Assembly (NCBI GenBank): GCA_016706225.1
Contig: JADJKB010000005.1
Span: 930,001 to 994,000 of the forward strand
Source: Myxococcales bacterium
GTDB taxonomy: Bacteria; Myxococcota_A; Polyangia; Polyangiales; Polyangiaceae
Reading direction: 5' to 3'
Length of the DNA: 64,000 nt
The position numbers and the translations under genes are program-made. Shown in pieces: positions 16,334 to 25,400 of this stretch (its first letter is position 1; the number at the start of each line of letters is the position of its first letter). Below the pieces are notes generated by a model, which searched no databases, was not told the DNA's origin, and saw only the letters and a list, made by a program, of their open reading frames with translations.

Positions 16334-17188
16334 CTAGTGATGCAGCGTCAGATCGGCGAGCTTGGATTTTGCGTCGTTGATGTGGGAGCTCGCGGGGAAA
16401 CGTCGCACGAACGAGCGCAGGGTGTTCTTGGCGTCGTTCCAGGCCTGGATGTCGATCTGACAGTTGGCCAGGAGCAGCGTCGCCTCGTCCATGACCTCTT
16501 TGTCCACCGAGGCTTCGGAGATCTGCAACAAGATCGGGATGGCCTCGCGCTGGCGGGCCAGTGAGCGCAGGGCGTACGCCAGCTGCAGCTTTGCCTGGGG
16601 GCTGTGCGCCGCGTCCGGCTTGAACTGCAGTGACTCCTTCAGCGCCTGGGTGGCCTCGTGCCAGCGTCCAGTTCTCACGTGGTCGAGCCCGGTCTGGTAC
16701 GCGATCAGGGACAGCTCGTTGCGCGAGCGCTCCACCGACGCTTCGAAGACGGCGCGCTCGGTGTGGGTCAGCGGCAACTTGGCGACCTCGTCGAAGCGCT
16801 CGACGATCTCCCGTCGTTTGTTGTTCACGATCAGGTCGTAGAACTCGCTGGCCGAGCGCCCGGTCTTCTGCGTCGATTCTTCCCGCGTCTGCGTCGCCTT
16901 GAGCTCCTTCTCGAGCTGCTCGATGCGCTCCCGCGAGCCCTTCGTCTCCGCGCGCACGGCATCGAGGCGGGCGTCCCACGCGAGCTTGAGTCCCAGGAAC
17001 AAGACGACGATGGTCACCACGTAGGCCGTCGCGCTGTTGACCCAGATCTTGCGTTCCAGCCCCTGCTGACGCTTGGCGATGCTCTTCAGGTCGGCGGCCA
17101 GCGCGTTGACGAGGTTGTTCGTCTTGATCGTGAGCGAGCGGATCTCGACGATCTCCCGCTTGACCTCTTCGAGCTCGTACTCCTCCAT
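16334..17188 (-). CDS. Membrane-anchored coiled-coil/TPR protein
   Basis: 284 residues from ATG 17188. A soluble N-terminal segment of about 50 residues (M-E-E-Y-E-L-E-E-V-K) precedes one transmembrane helix (about 55-75), then a coiled coil (E-R-I-E-Q-L-E-K-E-L-K-A), and a C-terminal TPR domain of about four helix pairs (for example YALRSLARQREAIPILLQIS). The ending resembles YbgF/CpoB-type TPR tails. Likely a periplasmic or cytoplasmic scaffold; partners unknown. Divergent from efp with 222 bases between starts, and a GATACT hexamer stands 15 bases upstream of its start. Confidence 0.72.
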   Translation of the reverse strand: MEEYELEEVKREIVEIRSLTIKTNNLVNALAADLKSIAKRQQGLERKIWVNSATAYVVTIVVLFLGLKLAWDARLDAVRAETKGSRERIEQLEKELKATQTREESTQKTGRSASEFYDLIVNNKRREIVERFDEVAKLPLTHTERAVFEASVERSRNELSLIAYQTGLDHVRTGRWHEATQALKESLQFKPDAAHSPQAKLQLAYALRSLARQREAIPILLQISEASVDKEVMDEATLLLANCQIDIQAWNDAKNTLRSFVRRFPASSHINDAKSKLADLTLHH

Positions 17189-17410
17189 CCCGACCGGGCT
17201 CGGAGTATCGCCCTTCGACCGCGCGCGGCGGAGGAAAATCTGCCAGGCGGAGCGCGGCTCGGGCGGGGCGAGTTCCTCGGAAAACCGCGCACTTCGGGCC
17301 GCCCGAGCGCTTGTGTCTTGAAGGTCGAGGCAGTCCCCGCTAGAGCCTGGCCCCCGCGCCCTCGAAACCGTGCGCGGCCGCACTCGAGTCACGGGTGCTC
17401 CGGGAGCCTC

Positions 17411-17983
17411 ATGGATACCAGCGACATCCGCAAGGGATTGAAGTTGATGATGGACGGACAGCCCTACATCGTCGTCGATTTTCAGTTCGTGAAGCCGGGC
17501 AAGGGCCAGGCCTTCACTCGCACCAAGATGAAGAACATGCTCACCGGCGGGACGATCGAGAAGAACATCCGGTCGAGCGAGAAGCTCGAGGCGGCCGACG
17601 TCGAGGACCGAAGCGTCACTTTCATCTATCCCGACGGCGACATGTTCAACTTCATGAACCCGAACAGCGGAGAGCAGATCGCCGTCCACAAGGACGCGGT
17701 CGGCGACGCGGCGAACTTCCTGATCGACGGCCTCGAGGTTCAGATCACCATCTACAAGGGCAACCCGGTCAGTGTGTCGCTGCCGCCGCACATCGTGGTG
17801 CAGGTCACCGAGACGGAGCCGGGCGCGAAGGGTGACACCGCCACCAACGTGAACAAGCCCGCGAAGATCTCCACCGGCGCCACCGTGCCCGTGCCGCTGT
17901 TCATCAGCGAGGGTGAGTGGATCAAGGTCGATACGCGCACCTCGAGCTACCTCGAACGGGCGAAGGCTCCCTCCAAGGCTTGA
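17411..17983 (+). CDS. efp: Elongation factor P
   Basis: 190 residues from ATG 17411, with GGGAG upstream. EF-P relieves ribosome stalling at consecutive prolines by binding between the P and E sites. Domain I carries the loop VKPGKGQAF with Lys31 at the tip, the position modified by EpmA/EpmB in E. coli; no modification enzyme is in this window. Domains II and III follow at normal length, with the C-terminal GEWIKVDTRTSSYLERA matching the family signature. Many proteins encoded nearby have Pro-rich linkers, which would depend on it. Its stop is only 6 bases from the convergent gene's stop. Confidence 0.97.
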   Translation: MDTSDIRKGLKLMMDGQPYIVVDFQFVKPGKGQAFTRTKMKNMLTGGTIEKNIRSSEKLEAADVEDRSVTFIYPDGDMFNFMNPNSGEQIAVHKDAVGDAANFLIDGLEVQITIYKGNPVSVSLPPHIVVQVTETEPGAKGDTATNVNKPAKISTGATVPVPLFISEGEWIKVDTRTSSYLERAKAPSKA

Positions 17984-17989
17984 GCGCTT

Positions 17990-19819
17990 TCAGCGCCTGA
18001 AGAGCCGCACCGCGCCAGCGCCGACACAGGCCACGGCGTTAGCGCCGTCCGACACGGTGCAGTCCGTCAGCGGGCCGCCCGACGTCCGCCAGAGCTCGGG
18101 TTTGTCGCCCCCGTCGACCCACAGCCCGAGCGACGTCGGGACCACCGAACGCCGACCGTCGGGTGAGCTGGGGCTGCCCCACACCCGCGGACGCAGGCTG
18201 ATGTCCGCCCGAGTGAGCTCGCTGCCGAGGTTCTCGCCGCTCACCGAGAGCGCCAGGCTTCCATTTTTTTCTCCGAGCGGCACCACGACGAGCGACGGGC
18301 CGTTGCTCCCCGCGCAGGCGCCGGGCCGCGGCGCGAGCAAGCCGGAAGTTGGCGAGGGCAGCTCGCCGCCATCGCCACCCACGAGGCGCAGGTAGACATC
18401 CGAGCGATCACAGGGAGTCACGACGTGGGTCGGACGCTGTCCGGAGGCCGTGGTGATCTCGAGGGGCCAGCTGCTCACACCGGCTTCCGGGTCCACCGGC
18501 GTCGGCACACCGTTGTCCCCGATGCGCACCACTCCCTGGGTCGTCTGCGCGAGCAGTGCGCCGGGAGCCTCGAAGCCGAGCGGCGACCAGCGCGGCGCGA
18601 CACTGCGCGGGGGGAGCGCGAGCGGCGTGCGGGTCTCCTTGGGGTCGATCCGGGTGACCCCCGCCAAGGCGCTCTTTTCGAGCTCTGCGCGTCGTTTGTC
18701 GGGGACGCGTCCGAAGTACCAACCGTCGCGTTCGAGTGCCGCCAGCGCGCGCCGGGGTTCCTTGTTCGCGAGCGCGGACTGCACCTCGGCGACCAGCAGT
18801 CGTTCGACGATCACGGCGAGCGGGCCGCACTTCAGCATGCTGCCCTCGGCCTCGAACACACGCGCCGTCGCGCCCTCGGCGCACAGGGTGCCCATCAGGC
18901 GGCGCACCTGGGCCACGCCGCGGACGACGTCAGCGCCGCGGCGTTTGGAACGATTGAGCTCCGCCGCGGCCAGCAGCCCGAGCGAGCGGGCTGGCTCCGT
19001 GGCATCGCGGGAAATACCCGCCGCGCGGTCGAGCCAGACCACGGTCGCGGTTGCATCCTTGGTCGTTTTGTCGGGAGTGCAGCCGGCGCCCGTCGTGCTC
19101 GTGCAGACGGGCAGTTGCGTCACGCTGAGGCGAACGTCGTCACGCCCGTCGCCGTCGCGATCAGTGGAGTCCAGCGTGAGGGCGAACGGCTCGGTCTGTG
19201 TGCCCTCGGCGACGCGCAACGTGAGCACGAGCGGTCGCTCGGACAACGGCGCGACCACCGAGATGCTGCGGGTCGGTGCCCGCCCGAGCAGCGTGGTCGT
19301 GCAGGCGGCAGCGACGTCCAGCGTGACACTCCGGAGGCCGGTCTGGGTCAACACGGGAGTGTGCTTGCAGGCCGGGCCCGTCGGCACGAAGCCCGGCAGC
19401 GCCAGCAGCTTCCGCGTCGCACCTCCGCTCGGGTAGAGCCAGAGCTCCCCCGGGGACGTCGTGAGTGCGTGCAGCTTGGGAATGGTCCACGCGACCACCT
19501 CGTTCTGTCCGTCTTGATCGAAGTCCGCGGCCAACGCCCGCTCGAACACCCGGCCGTCGGGCGCCTTCAGCTCGCGACCGCCGACGACGAAGCGCTCCGC
19601 GCCCGCCGGTGCGACCGTGGCCGAGCGGGTAGTGAAGGCCGGCGGCTTGACCTCCGCGTCCGGCTCCGGCGGAGCCGCGTCGGGGGGGGACTCGGGGTGT
19701 TCGGTGGCGCTCGCGACCCCGAACGGCGTGTAGGGTTTCTCCTTGTTGCACCCGTCGCAGCCAGCGGCGCACACCACGACGACGCCGAGGGTGAAGACGG
19801 TTCGCAGCGTTGCTTGCAT
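17990..19819 (-). CDS. Large predicted lipoprotein with Asp-rich calcium-type loops
   Basis: 609 residues from ATG 19819, which gives the signal MQATLRTVFTLGVVVVCAAGC (lipobox AAGC). A Pro/Glu/Asp-rich linker follows. The N-terminal half has two DxDxDG loops, DFDQDGQNEV and DRDGDGRDDV, as in FG-GAP/VCBS or EF-hand-like repeats, so a beta-propeller-like fold with calcium is possible. The middle contains paired Cys. Function unknown. It lies 71 bases downstream of the enoyl-CoA hydratase gene on the same strand but has its own export signal, so an operon link is uncertain. Confidence 0.72.
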   Translation of the reverse strand: MQATLRTVFTLGVVVVCAAGCDGCNKEKPYTPFGVASATEHPESPPDAAPPEPDAEVKPPAFTTRSATVAPAGAERFVVGGRELKAPDGRVFERALAADFDQDGQNEVVAWTIPKLHALTTSPGELWLYPSGGATRKLLALPGFVPTGPACKHTPVLTQTGLRSVTLDVAAACTTTLLGRAPTRSISVVAPLSERPLVLTLRVAEGTQTEPFALTLDSTDRDGDGRDDVRLSVTQLPVCTSTTGAGCTPDKTTKDATATVVWLDRAAGISRDATEPARSLGLLAAAELNRSKRRGADVVRGVAQVRRLMGTLCAEGATARVFEAEGSMLKCGPLAVIVERLLVAEVQSALANKEPRRALAALERDGWYFGRVPDKRRAELEKSALAGVTRIDPKETRTPLALPPRSVAPRWSPLGFEAPGALLAQTTQGVVRIGDNGVPTPVDPEAGVSSWPLEITTASGQRPTHVVTPCDRSDVYLRLVGGDGGELPSPTSGLLAPRPGACAGSNGPSLVVVPLGEKNGSLALSVSGENLGSELTRADISLRPRVWGSPSSPDGRRSVVPTSLGLWVDGGDKPELWRTSGGPLTDCTVSDGANAVACVGAGAVRLFRR

Positions 19820-19890
19820 GCGGCACGAGGACAACGCCGGGAGCTGCCCGTCTGTTTCCGAGCGCCGGCCGCGCATGCTGGGGGACTTCG

Positions 19891-20682
19891 TCAATGTCCG
19901 CTGAACTTCGCGGGGCGGCGCTCGATGAAGGCCGCCGTGCCCTCGCGCATGTCCGCGGTGTCGAAGAGGGCACCGAACGCCGTGGCCTCCAGCTCGTTGG
20001 CCAGCCCCAGATCGGCGTCGAAACCTCGAACGATGACCCGCTTGCTGTAGGCAATGGCAAGCGGCGCCTTCTGGGCGATCTTCTCGGCCACTGCGCGGGT
20101 CTTCGCCATCAACTCGGCGTGGGGCACGACCTCATTCACCAGTCCGAGCGCCAGTGCGCGCTCTGCCCCCAGCGGCTCGCCCGTGTAGATCAGCTCCCGC
20201 GCGCGTGCGATGCCGACTCGGCGGGCCAGACGCTGAGTGCCACCGAAGCCCGGCATCAACCCCAGATTGACCTCCGGCTGTCCGAAGCGGGCTTTGTCCG
20301 AGGCGTAGATGAAGTCCGCGCACAGCGCGAGCTCACAGCAGCCACCCAGGGCAAAACCGTTCACGGCTGCGATCACGGGAAACGCTGCGGACTCGATCAC
20401 CAATCCCAGGCGGTGCCCGGCGTCACTGAACGCCTTGGCTTGGGCGGCGTTCAGCGCGCTCATCTCCGCGATGTCCGCCCCGGCCACGAACGCCTTGTCG
20501 CCCGCTCCCGTGAGGATGGCCACGCGGGTTGCCGGCTCACCTTCGGACAGACTCACAAAGGCCGCCGTCAGCTCGGTCAACACCTGCGCGTTGAGCGCGT
20601 TGAGTTTCTCCGGGCGATTGATGGTGACGACCGCAACGCCCTCAGCAGAGCGTTCAACGGTAATGGTCTCGTGGCTCGACAT
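19891..20682 (-). CDS. Enoyl-CoA hydratase (crotonase family)
   Basis: 263 residues. Crotonase-fold enzyme that adds water across 2-enoyl-CoA in beta-oxidation or in butyrate/polyhydroxybutyrate metabolism. Oxyanion-hole segments KAFVAGADI and GFALGGCCELAL are present. The two catalytic Glu positions are filled (E in CCELAL and E in FGQPEVNLG), which favours a true hydratase over an isomerase. Its start lies three bases after the stop of the 3-hydroxybutyryl-CoA dehydrogenase remnant on the same strand, the usual hbd-crt type pairing. If that upstream gene is really truncated, this gene may have lost its promoter. Confidence 0.92.
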   Translation of the reverse strand: MSSHETITVERSAEGVAVVTINRPEKLNALNAQVLTELTAAFVSLSEGEPATRVAILTGAGDKAFVAGADIAEMSALNAAQAKAFSDAGHRLGLVIESAAFPVIAAVNGFALGGCCELALCADFIYASDKARFGQPEVNLGLMPGFGGTQRLARRVGIARARELIYTGEPLGAERALALGLVNEVVPHAELMAKTRAVAEKIAQKAPLAIAYSKRVIVRGFDADLGLANELEATAFGALFDTADMREGTAAFIERRPAKFSGH

Positions 20683-20685
20683 GCC

Positions 20686-21501
20686 TTACCTCTCGAATGC
20701 ACGGCCGGTGTTCTGGCCTTTTTCGTCGTACACGTAGAAACCGCGGCCGACCTTCCTGCCATACCAGCCGGCGGCCACCAGATTTCTGAGCAGCGTGGCC
20801 GGACGATACTTGTCGTCGCCGAACTCGCGGTGCAGCACCTCCGAGATGAACAGCAGCGTGTCGAGGCCGATCAGATCCGCGAGCTCGAGCGGTCCCATCG
20901 GGTGGTTCAACCCGAGCTTGGCCCCCTGGTCGATGTCCTCGGGCGTGCCCAGGCCTTCTTGCAGAGCGAAGCAGGCCTCGTTCAAGAACGGCACGAGCAT
21001 GCGGTTCACCACGAAACCCGGCTGGTCCTTGCTGGTGATCACCGTCTTGCCCAGCTTCTCGCTCAGCTCGCGGATCGTCGTATAGGTCTCGTTGCTGGTC
21101 TGCACTCCGCGCACCAGCTCCACCAGCTTCATCAGTGGAACTGGATTCATGAAGTGCATGCCGATCACTCGGTCGGGGCGCGACGTTTGCCCGGCGAGGC
21201 GGGTGATGCTGATGCTGGAGGTGTTCGACGCGAGGATCGCCTCGGGGCGCATCTTGGCGTCGAGCGACTTGAACAACGCCGTCTTCAGCTCGAGGTTCTC
21301 CGTCGCGGCCTCCACCACCAGATCAGCGCTGTCGAGCGCCTCCCCCGTGGCGTGTGGCGTGATGTGACCCAGCAAGGTCTCGACCTCGGCGGCCGTGGCC
21401 CGGCCCTTGGCCACCTGCTTGGCCATGATCTTCGCGATCTTGTCCTTGGCCTGTTGGGCCCGTTCGATCGAGGCGTCACTGAGCAGTACGGTCGCGAGCG
21501 G
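20686..21501 (-). pseudogene. 3-hydroxybutyryl-CoA dehydrogenase lacking its N-terminal NAD motif
   Basis: From about 21495 to its stop at 20686 the frame reads as a normal 3-hydroxyacyl-CoA dehydrogenase: ATVLLSDASIERAQ (second Rossmann strand), ASNTSSISIT, the catalytic-His segment IGMHFMNPVPLMKL, GFVVNRML and GLNHPMGPLELADLIGLD. Compared with family members of about 282 residues, the first 24 or so, carrying G-x-G-x-M-G for NAD, are missing. Upstream codons (to 21702) give an Arg/Ser-rich stretch with no resemblance. No ATG or GTG lies near the homology boundary. Either a true 5' deletion or an assembly misjoin; as it stands the enzyme should not bind NAD. Confidence 0.8.
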
Positions 21502-22288
21502 CGCCGGGGCACTGCAGCGTGCGCGCCTGCTCGTACACAAAGGGCGCGAAAAAGAGGCGATCGAGCTGCTGCGTGGACATCTGTCCTCCCACCCGGAGGC
21601 GATCGACGAGCGCCGGCTGCTGATCCGTATCATTGCCTTGACGGGTGACCTGGGGGCGGCGGAGAGGGAGGCAACCGCCCTCGCCGAGCGCCTCGGTCCC
21701 AACGAACCGACGCCGTGGATCGAGATGGGCTACGCCCTCGAGCTCGCGCATCGGTACGAAGACGCTCTCGGCATGTACGACCGCGCGTCCGACGTTGCGC
21801 CGAAGAACCCGGCGGGCGCCCGCGCCGGCGGCATGCGCGCCGCCCAGTGGGGCGAAGCAGAGCTGGCAGAACCACGCCTGGCCGAGTCGCTGCGACGTGA
21901 TCCCAAGGACGCGAAGGTCTGGCACGCTCTGGGACTGGCGCGGCTCAAGCTGCGAGATTTGAAGGGTGCGAAGCAGGCGTACGCGTCCGGATTGGTCGCG
22001 GCGCCAGCGTCGCTCGACAACCGTTTGGGGCTCGCGACGGTCGCAGTCGCGGAGGGGGACGCCGCGGGCGCGCTCGAACAGTACGACCTGCTCGCGCGTG
22101 CCCGCCCGAAGCTCGGGGACGTGCAGCTCGGACGCGCCTGGGCGCTCATGAAGCTCGGGCGGCTGGACGACGCCGAGGTGGCGATCGGGAAGGCGGAAAG
22201 CTCCGGCGGAAGTCCCGCGGCAATTCGCGCCCAAAAGCACCTGTTGGCGCGCCTGAGAGCCACTGCGGAACCGCAACGGATTCGCTGA
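21395..22288 (+). CDS. TPR protein with replaced N-terminus, divergent from the truncated dehydrogenase
   Basis: Homology-like sequence runs from about 21509 (A-L-Q-R-A-R-L-L-V-H-K-G) to the stop at 22288: six or so TPR units, such as WIEMGYALELAHRYEDALGMYDRA and VWHALGLARLKLRDLKGAKQAY. The native start seems lost. The only good in-frame ATG (21395) lies inside the opposite-strand dehydrogenase gene. By chance or selection its first 20 residues read as a lipoprotein signal with lipobox LSLAC. The real product is uncertain. The 3' end is intact and the giant TPR gene follows on the same strand after 124 bases. Confidence 0.65.
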   Translation: MARPLATCLAMIFAILSLACWARSIEASLSSTVASGAGALQRARLLVHKGREKEAIELLRGHLSSHPEAIDERRLLIRIIALTGDLGAAEREATALAERLGPNEPTPWIEMGYALELAHRYEDALGMYDRASDVAPKNPAGARAGGMRAAQWGEAELAEPRLAESLRRDPKDAKVWHALGLARLKLRDLKGAKQAYASGLVAAPASLDNRLGLATVAVAEGDAAGALEQYDLLARARPKLGDVQLGRAWALMKLGRLDDAEVAIGKAESSGGSPAAIRAQKHLLARLRATAEPQRIR

Positions 22289-22412
22289 TTTAGAGGGCTT
22301 GTCACCCCCCCGCAGGGAGCCTAGTCTGCCCCAGGTTCCACATGCGCTCCGACGCGGCCTCCGCCCGCGTCACGGCTCGGTGGGGCAGCGATATTTCCAC
22401 ACGGGCCAGCGA

Positions 22413-25400
22413 ATGCACGACCAGACCATCCGGACCGCCCTCGGCCAGCTCCAAGACGACCCCGACCTCAGCCCGGCGTGGGAGGCGCTCCAGGGTGCCA
22501 TCGAGGCACCTGAACGCGACCTCGGCACTGCCGATTTGCTCCGCCTGCTCGACGCCGCCCGTGGGCGTCACGCCGACCGCGGGGAGTGGGAAGCCGCACT
22601 CCGCCTGCTCGACCTCGCGCTCGTCGCGGCGAAGGGCACCGAAGGCGAGGCCGCGCTGCTCAAGGAGCGCAGCCGGTTGCAGCGGGACGAGCTGTTCGAC
22701 GAGGAGGGTGCCAACGAGTCCGCCCGGCGCTCGGTCGAGCTGACGCCGACGGACACGGAGCAGGCCGAAGCCGTAGCGGAGAGCGAGAACAAAAAGGAGC
22801 GCTGGAAAGATCTGGTCACGACCTACACGGGTGAGGCGGAGCAGGCTCCGGACGACGTGTACAAGAGCTCGATGCTCATGCGTGCGGCCGAGATGGAGCT
22901 GCGTTTCGGCGGAGCCAATGCGGACGGCGCGGCGGTCGCCGAGCGGCTGGAGCAGTCGGTGCGACTCGACCCGAGCAACGTGCGAGCCGGCAAGATGCTG
23001 GAGCGGGTGTTGCGGCGCGCGGAGCGCTTCGCGGACGTTGCGAGGGTGCTCGAGCGGGTGACGGATCGGGCCGAGGCGCCCAAAGATCGCGTCGAAGCAG
23101 GAGTGCGTCTCGGGCGGCTGTTCAAGACCCGGCTCGCCGACCCCGAACGGGCGGCGCGCGCCTACGAGCGCATCCTGAAGGACACCCCGGACCACCGAGA
23201 AGCCCTGGCGTTTCTCGGGGACTTCTACCAGCAGAGCGAGCGCTGGGACGATCTCGTCAACTTGTACGAGCGCGATCTGCAGACCCGCGACATGTCCAGC
23301 CCGGAGCGGGTCGGCGACATGCTTCAGATCGCCATGCTGCTCTGGAAGAAGGCGGAGCGCCCGACCAACGCCGAGACCTGGTTCGATCGCATCGCTCGCG
23401 TCGAACCGACCCAGCCGCTGGTGCTCGAGTTCTACCGCGAGCATGCGGTCGCAACCCACGACGAGAAGCGACTGATGGACGTACTCAGCGCCGCACAGCG
23501 CGCCATGAAGGATGGTCCAGACAAGACCGCCATCAGCACCGAGATCGCCCGGCTGGCGGAGGGCCAGGCGAACGCGCAGAAGGCCGTCGAACAGTACAAA
23601 GGTGTGCTGCGCCAGGACCCCGACAACGTCGAGGCCCGCGACGCGCTGAAGCGGTTGTACAAACAAACCCAGGGCTACAACGCGCTCGTCGAGTTGCTCC
23701 GGCAGGAGCTCGAGCGCATCGACGTGAACAACGTCGCAGAACGCGTGGCCGTGCTGCGGGAGGTGGCCACCGTCTACCGCCAGTATCTGAAGAGCGACAC
23801 CGCACTCGTCAGCGTCCTGAATCAAATCGTGCAGCTCGACGAGAAGCTCGACGAGAACGACGTGCAAGAGGTGCGCGAGCTCGTGCAGTTGTACGAGAAG
23901 CTGCAGCGCTGGCGTGACCTGCTGACGAATCAGCTCAAGCTGGCCGAGATCACCGCTGACACCACCGAGAAGAAGGAGCTGTTCCGCTCGGTGGCCCGGC
24001 GCTGGCTCGAGCAGTTCTCGAACGTGCAGAACGCCACGGACGCCTACGAGGCCCTGTTCAAGGTCGATTCGACCGACGCAGAGGCCCGCGAGCGGCTGGC
24101 AGAACTGTACAAAAAGCGTCGGGCCTGGCCCGCGCTGTTCGAGCTCTACGAGGCCGAGGTCGGCTCGCTCGAGGGCATCGCGAAGATCCCGCTGCTCTCG
24201 GAGATGGCGGCCCTGGCGGCCGAGCGCCTGAATCGTGCGGCTGACGCGGTCGAGATCTACAAACAGATCCTGGAGCTCGATCCGGCTCGGGCGGAAGTGC
24301 TCGACGCGCTGGAGAAACACGCCGAGCGAAGCAAGGACTGGAAGACGCTGGCGTCCGTGCTCGAAAAACGCGTGACCGCTTCGGCGGACGACGCTGGCCG
24401 GCTCGCCGTGCTGCAGAAGCTCGGTGGTGTGTACGCCGATCACCTCGACGATCACGCCGCCGCCACCCGCGCCTGGCAGCGCGTGTTGGAACTTTCCCCG
24501 GGACACGCCCGAGCCCTGCGCGTGCTGCGGGACGCCTTCCTCGCCAACTCCGACTACGACGGACTCGAAGCACTGTACGAGTCGCAGGGCGATTGGGAGG
24601 GGCTGGCCGAGGTGCTCAGCACGGCCGCCGATCGCGCCAAGGAGGACAAGACCAAGATCGATCTGTCGTACCGCGCGGCCGCGGTGCTGGAACAGAAGCT
24701 GCAGGCGCCGGACCGCGCATTTCGCTCCTACGAGCGGATATTGGCCGCCGATCCCAGCGACGCGCGGGCCGCGCGCGCCCTGATTCCGCTCTACGAACAC
24801 GATCAGAAGTGGGCGCGCCTGCCGGCGCTGTACGAGCTCCTGGCCGAGGTAGCCGAGAGCTCCGACGAGAAGCTGTCGCTCCTCAGCAAGCTGGTCGACC
24901 TCGCCACCCACCGGCTGTCCGACAAAAAGGCTGCTGCAGGCTACGCTCGTCGAGCCTACGAGCTGTCCCCCGGCAGCCCGGAGGCGCTGACCTTGCTCGA
25001 AGAGTCGGCGACCGCGGCTCAGGCTTTTGGTGAGCTGGCGGGTGCGCTCGAGGCACGCCTGGCCACGCTGGCTGCGGCGCCGCAGGGTGATGCCGAGTCT
25101 CCGGCGGCCGAGAAGGGCAAGAAGCGCGGCAAGAAGAAGCGCGAGGACGCGGTGACCGTGCCCGACACGTCCGCGGCGCGGGCCGTCGCCGTGCACGAGG
25201 TGGAGCAGCGAGGCCTGTCACTGAGGCTGGCGGGGCTGTACGAGAAAGAGCTCGGTCGCACCGACGACGCCGTGGCGGTGTACCGCGCCCTGCTCGAGCG
25301 GGATCCGACCGACGCCGATGCCGCGATGACGCTCGAGAACTTGTTGCGCAAACACGATCGGCGTGACGAGCTCCGGTGGCTGCTCGAGCTGCGCGTGCAG

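Noticed and set aside
18425..21648. Two long plus-strand frames (541 and 612 codons)
   Set aside because: They run antisense to the large lipoprotein, enoyl-CoA hydratase and dehydrogenase genes, all well supported.
22299..22327. TTGTCA with TAGTCT at 17-base spacing before the giant TPR gene
   Set aside because: The -35 is fair (5 of 6), but the -10 matches only 3 of 6, so I did not list it as a promoter.
22302..25196. 964-codon minus-strand frame in the same gene
   Set aside because: Antisense shadow of the TPR gene with no recognisable protein features.
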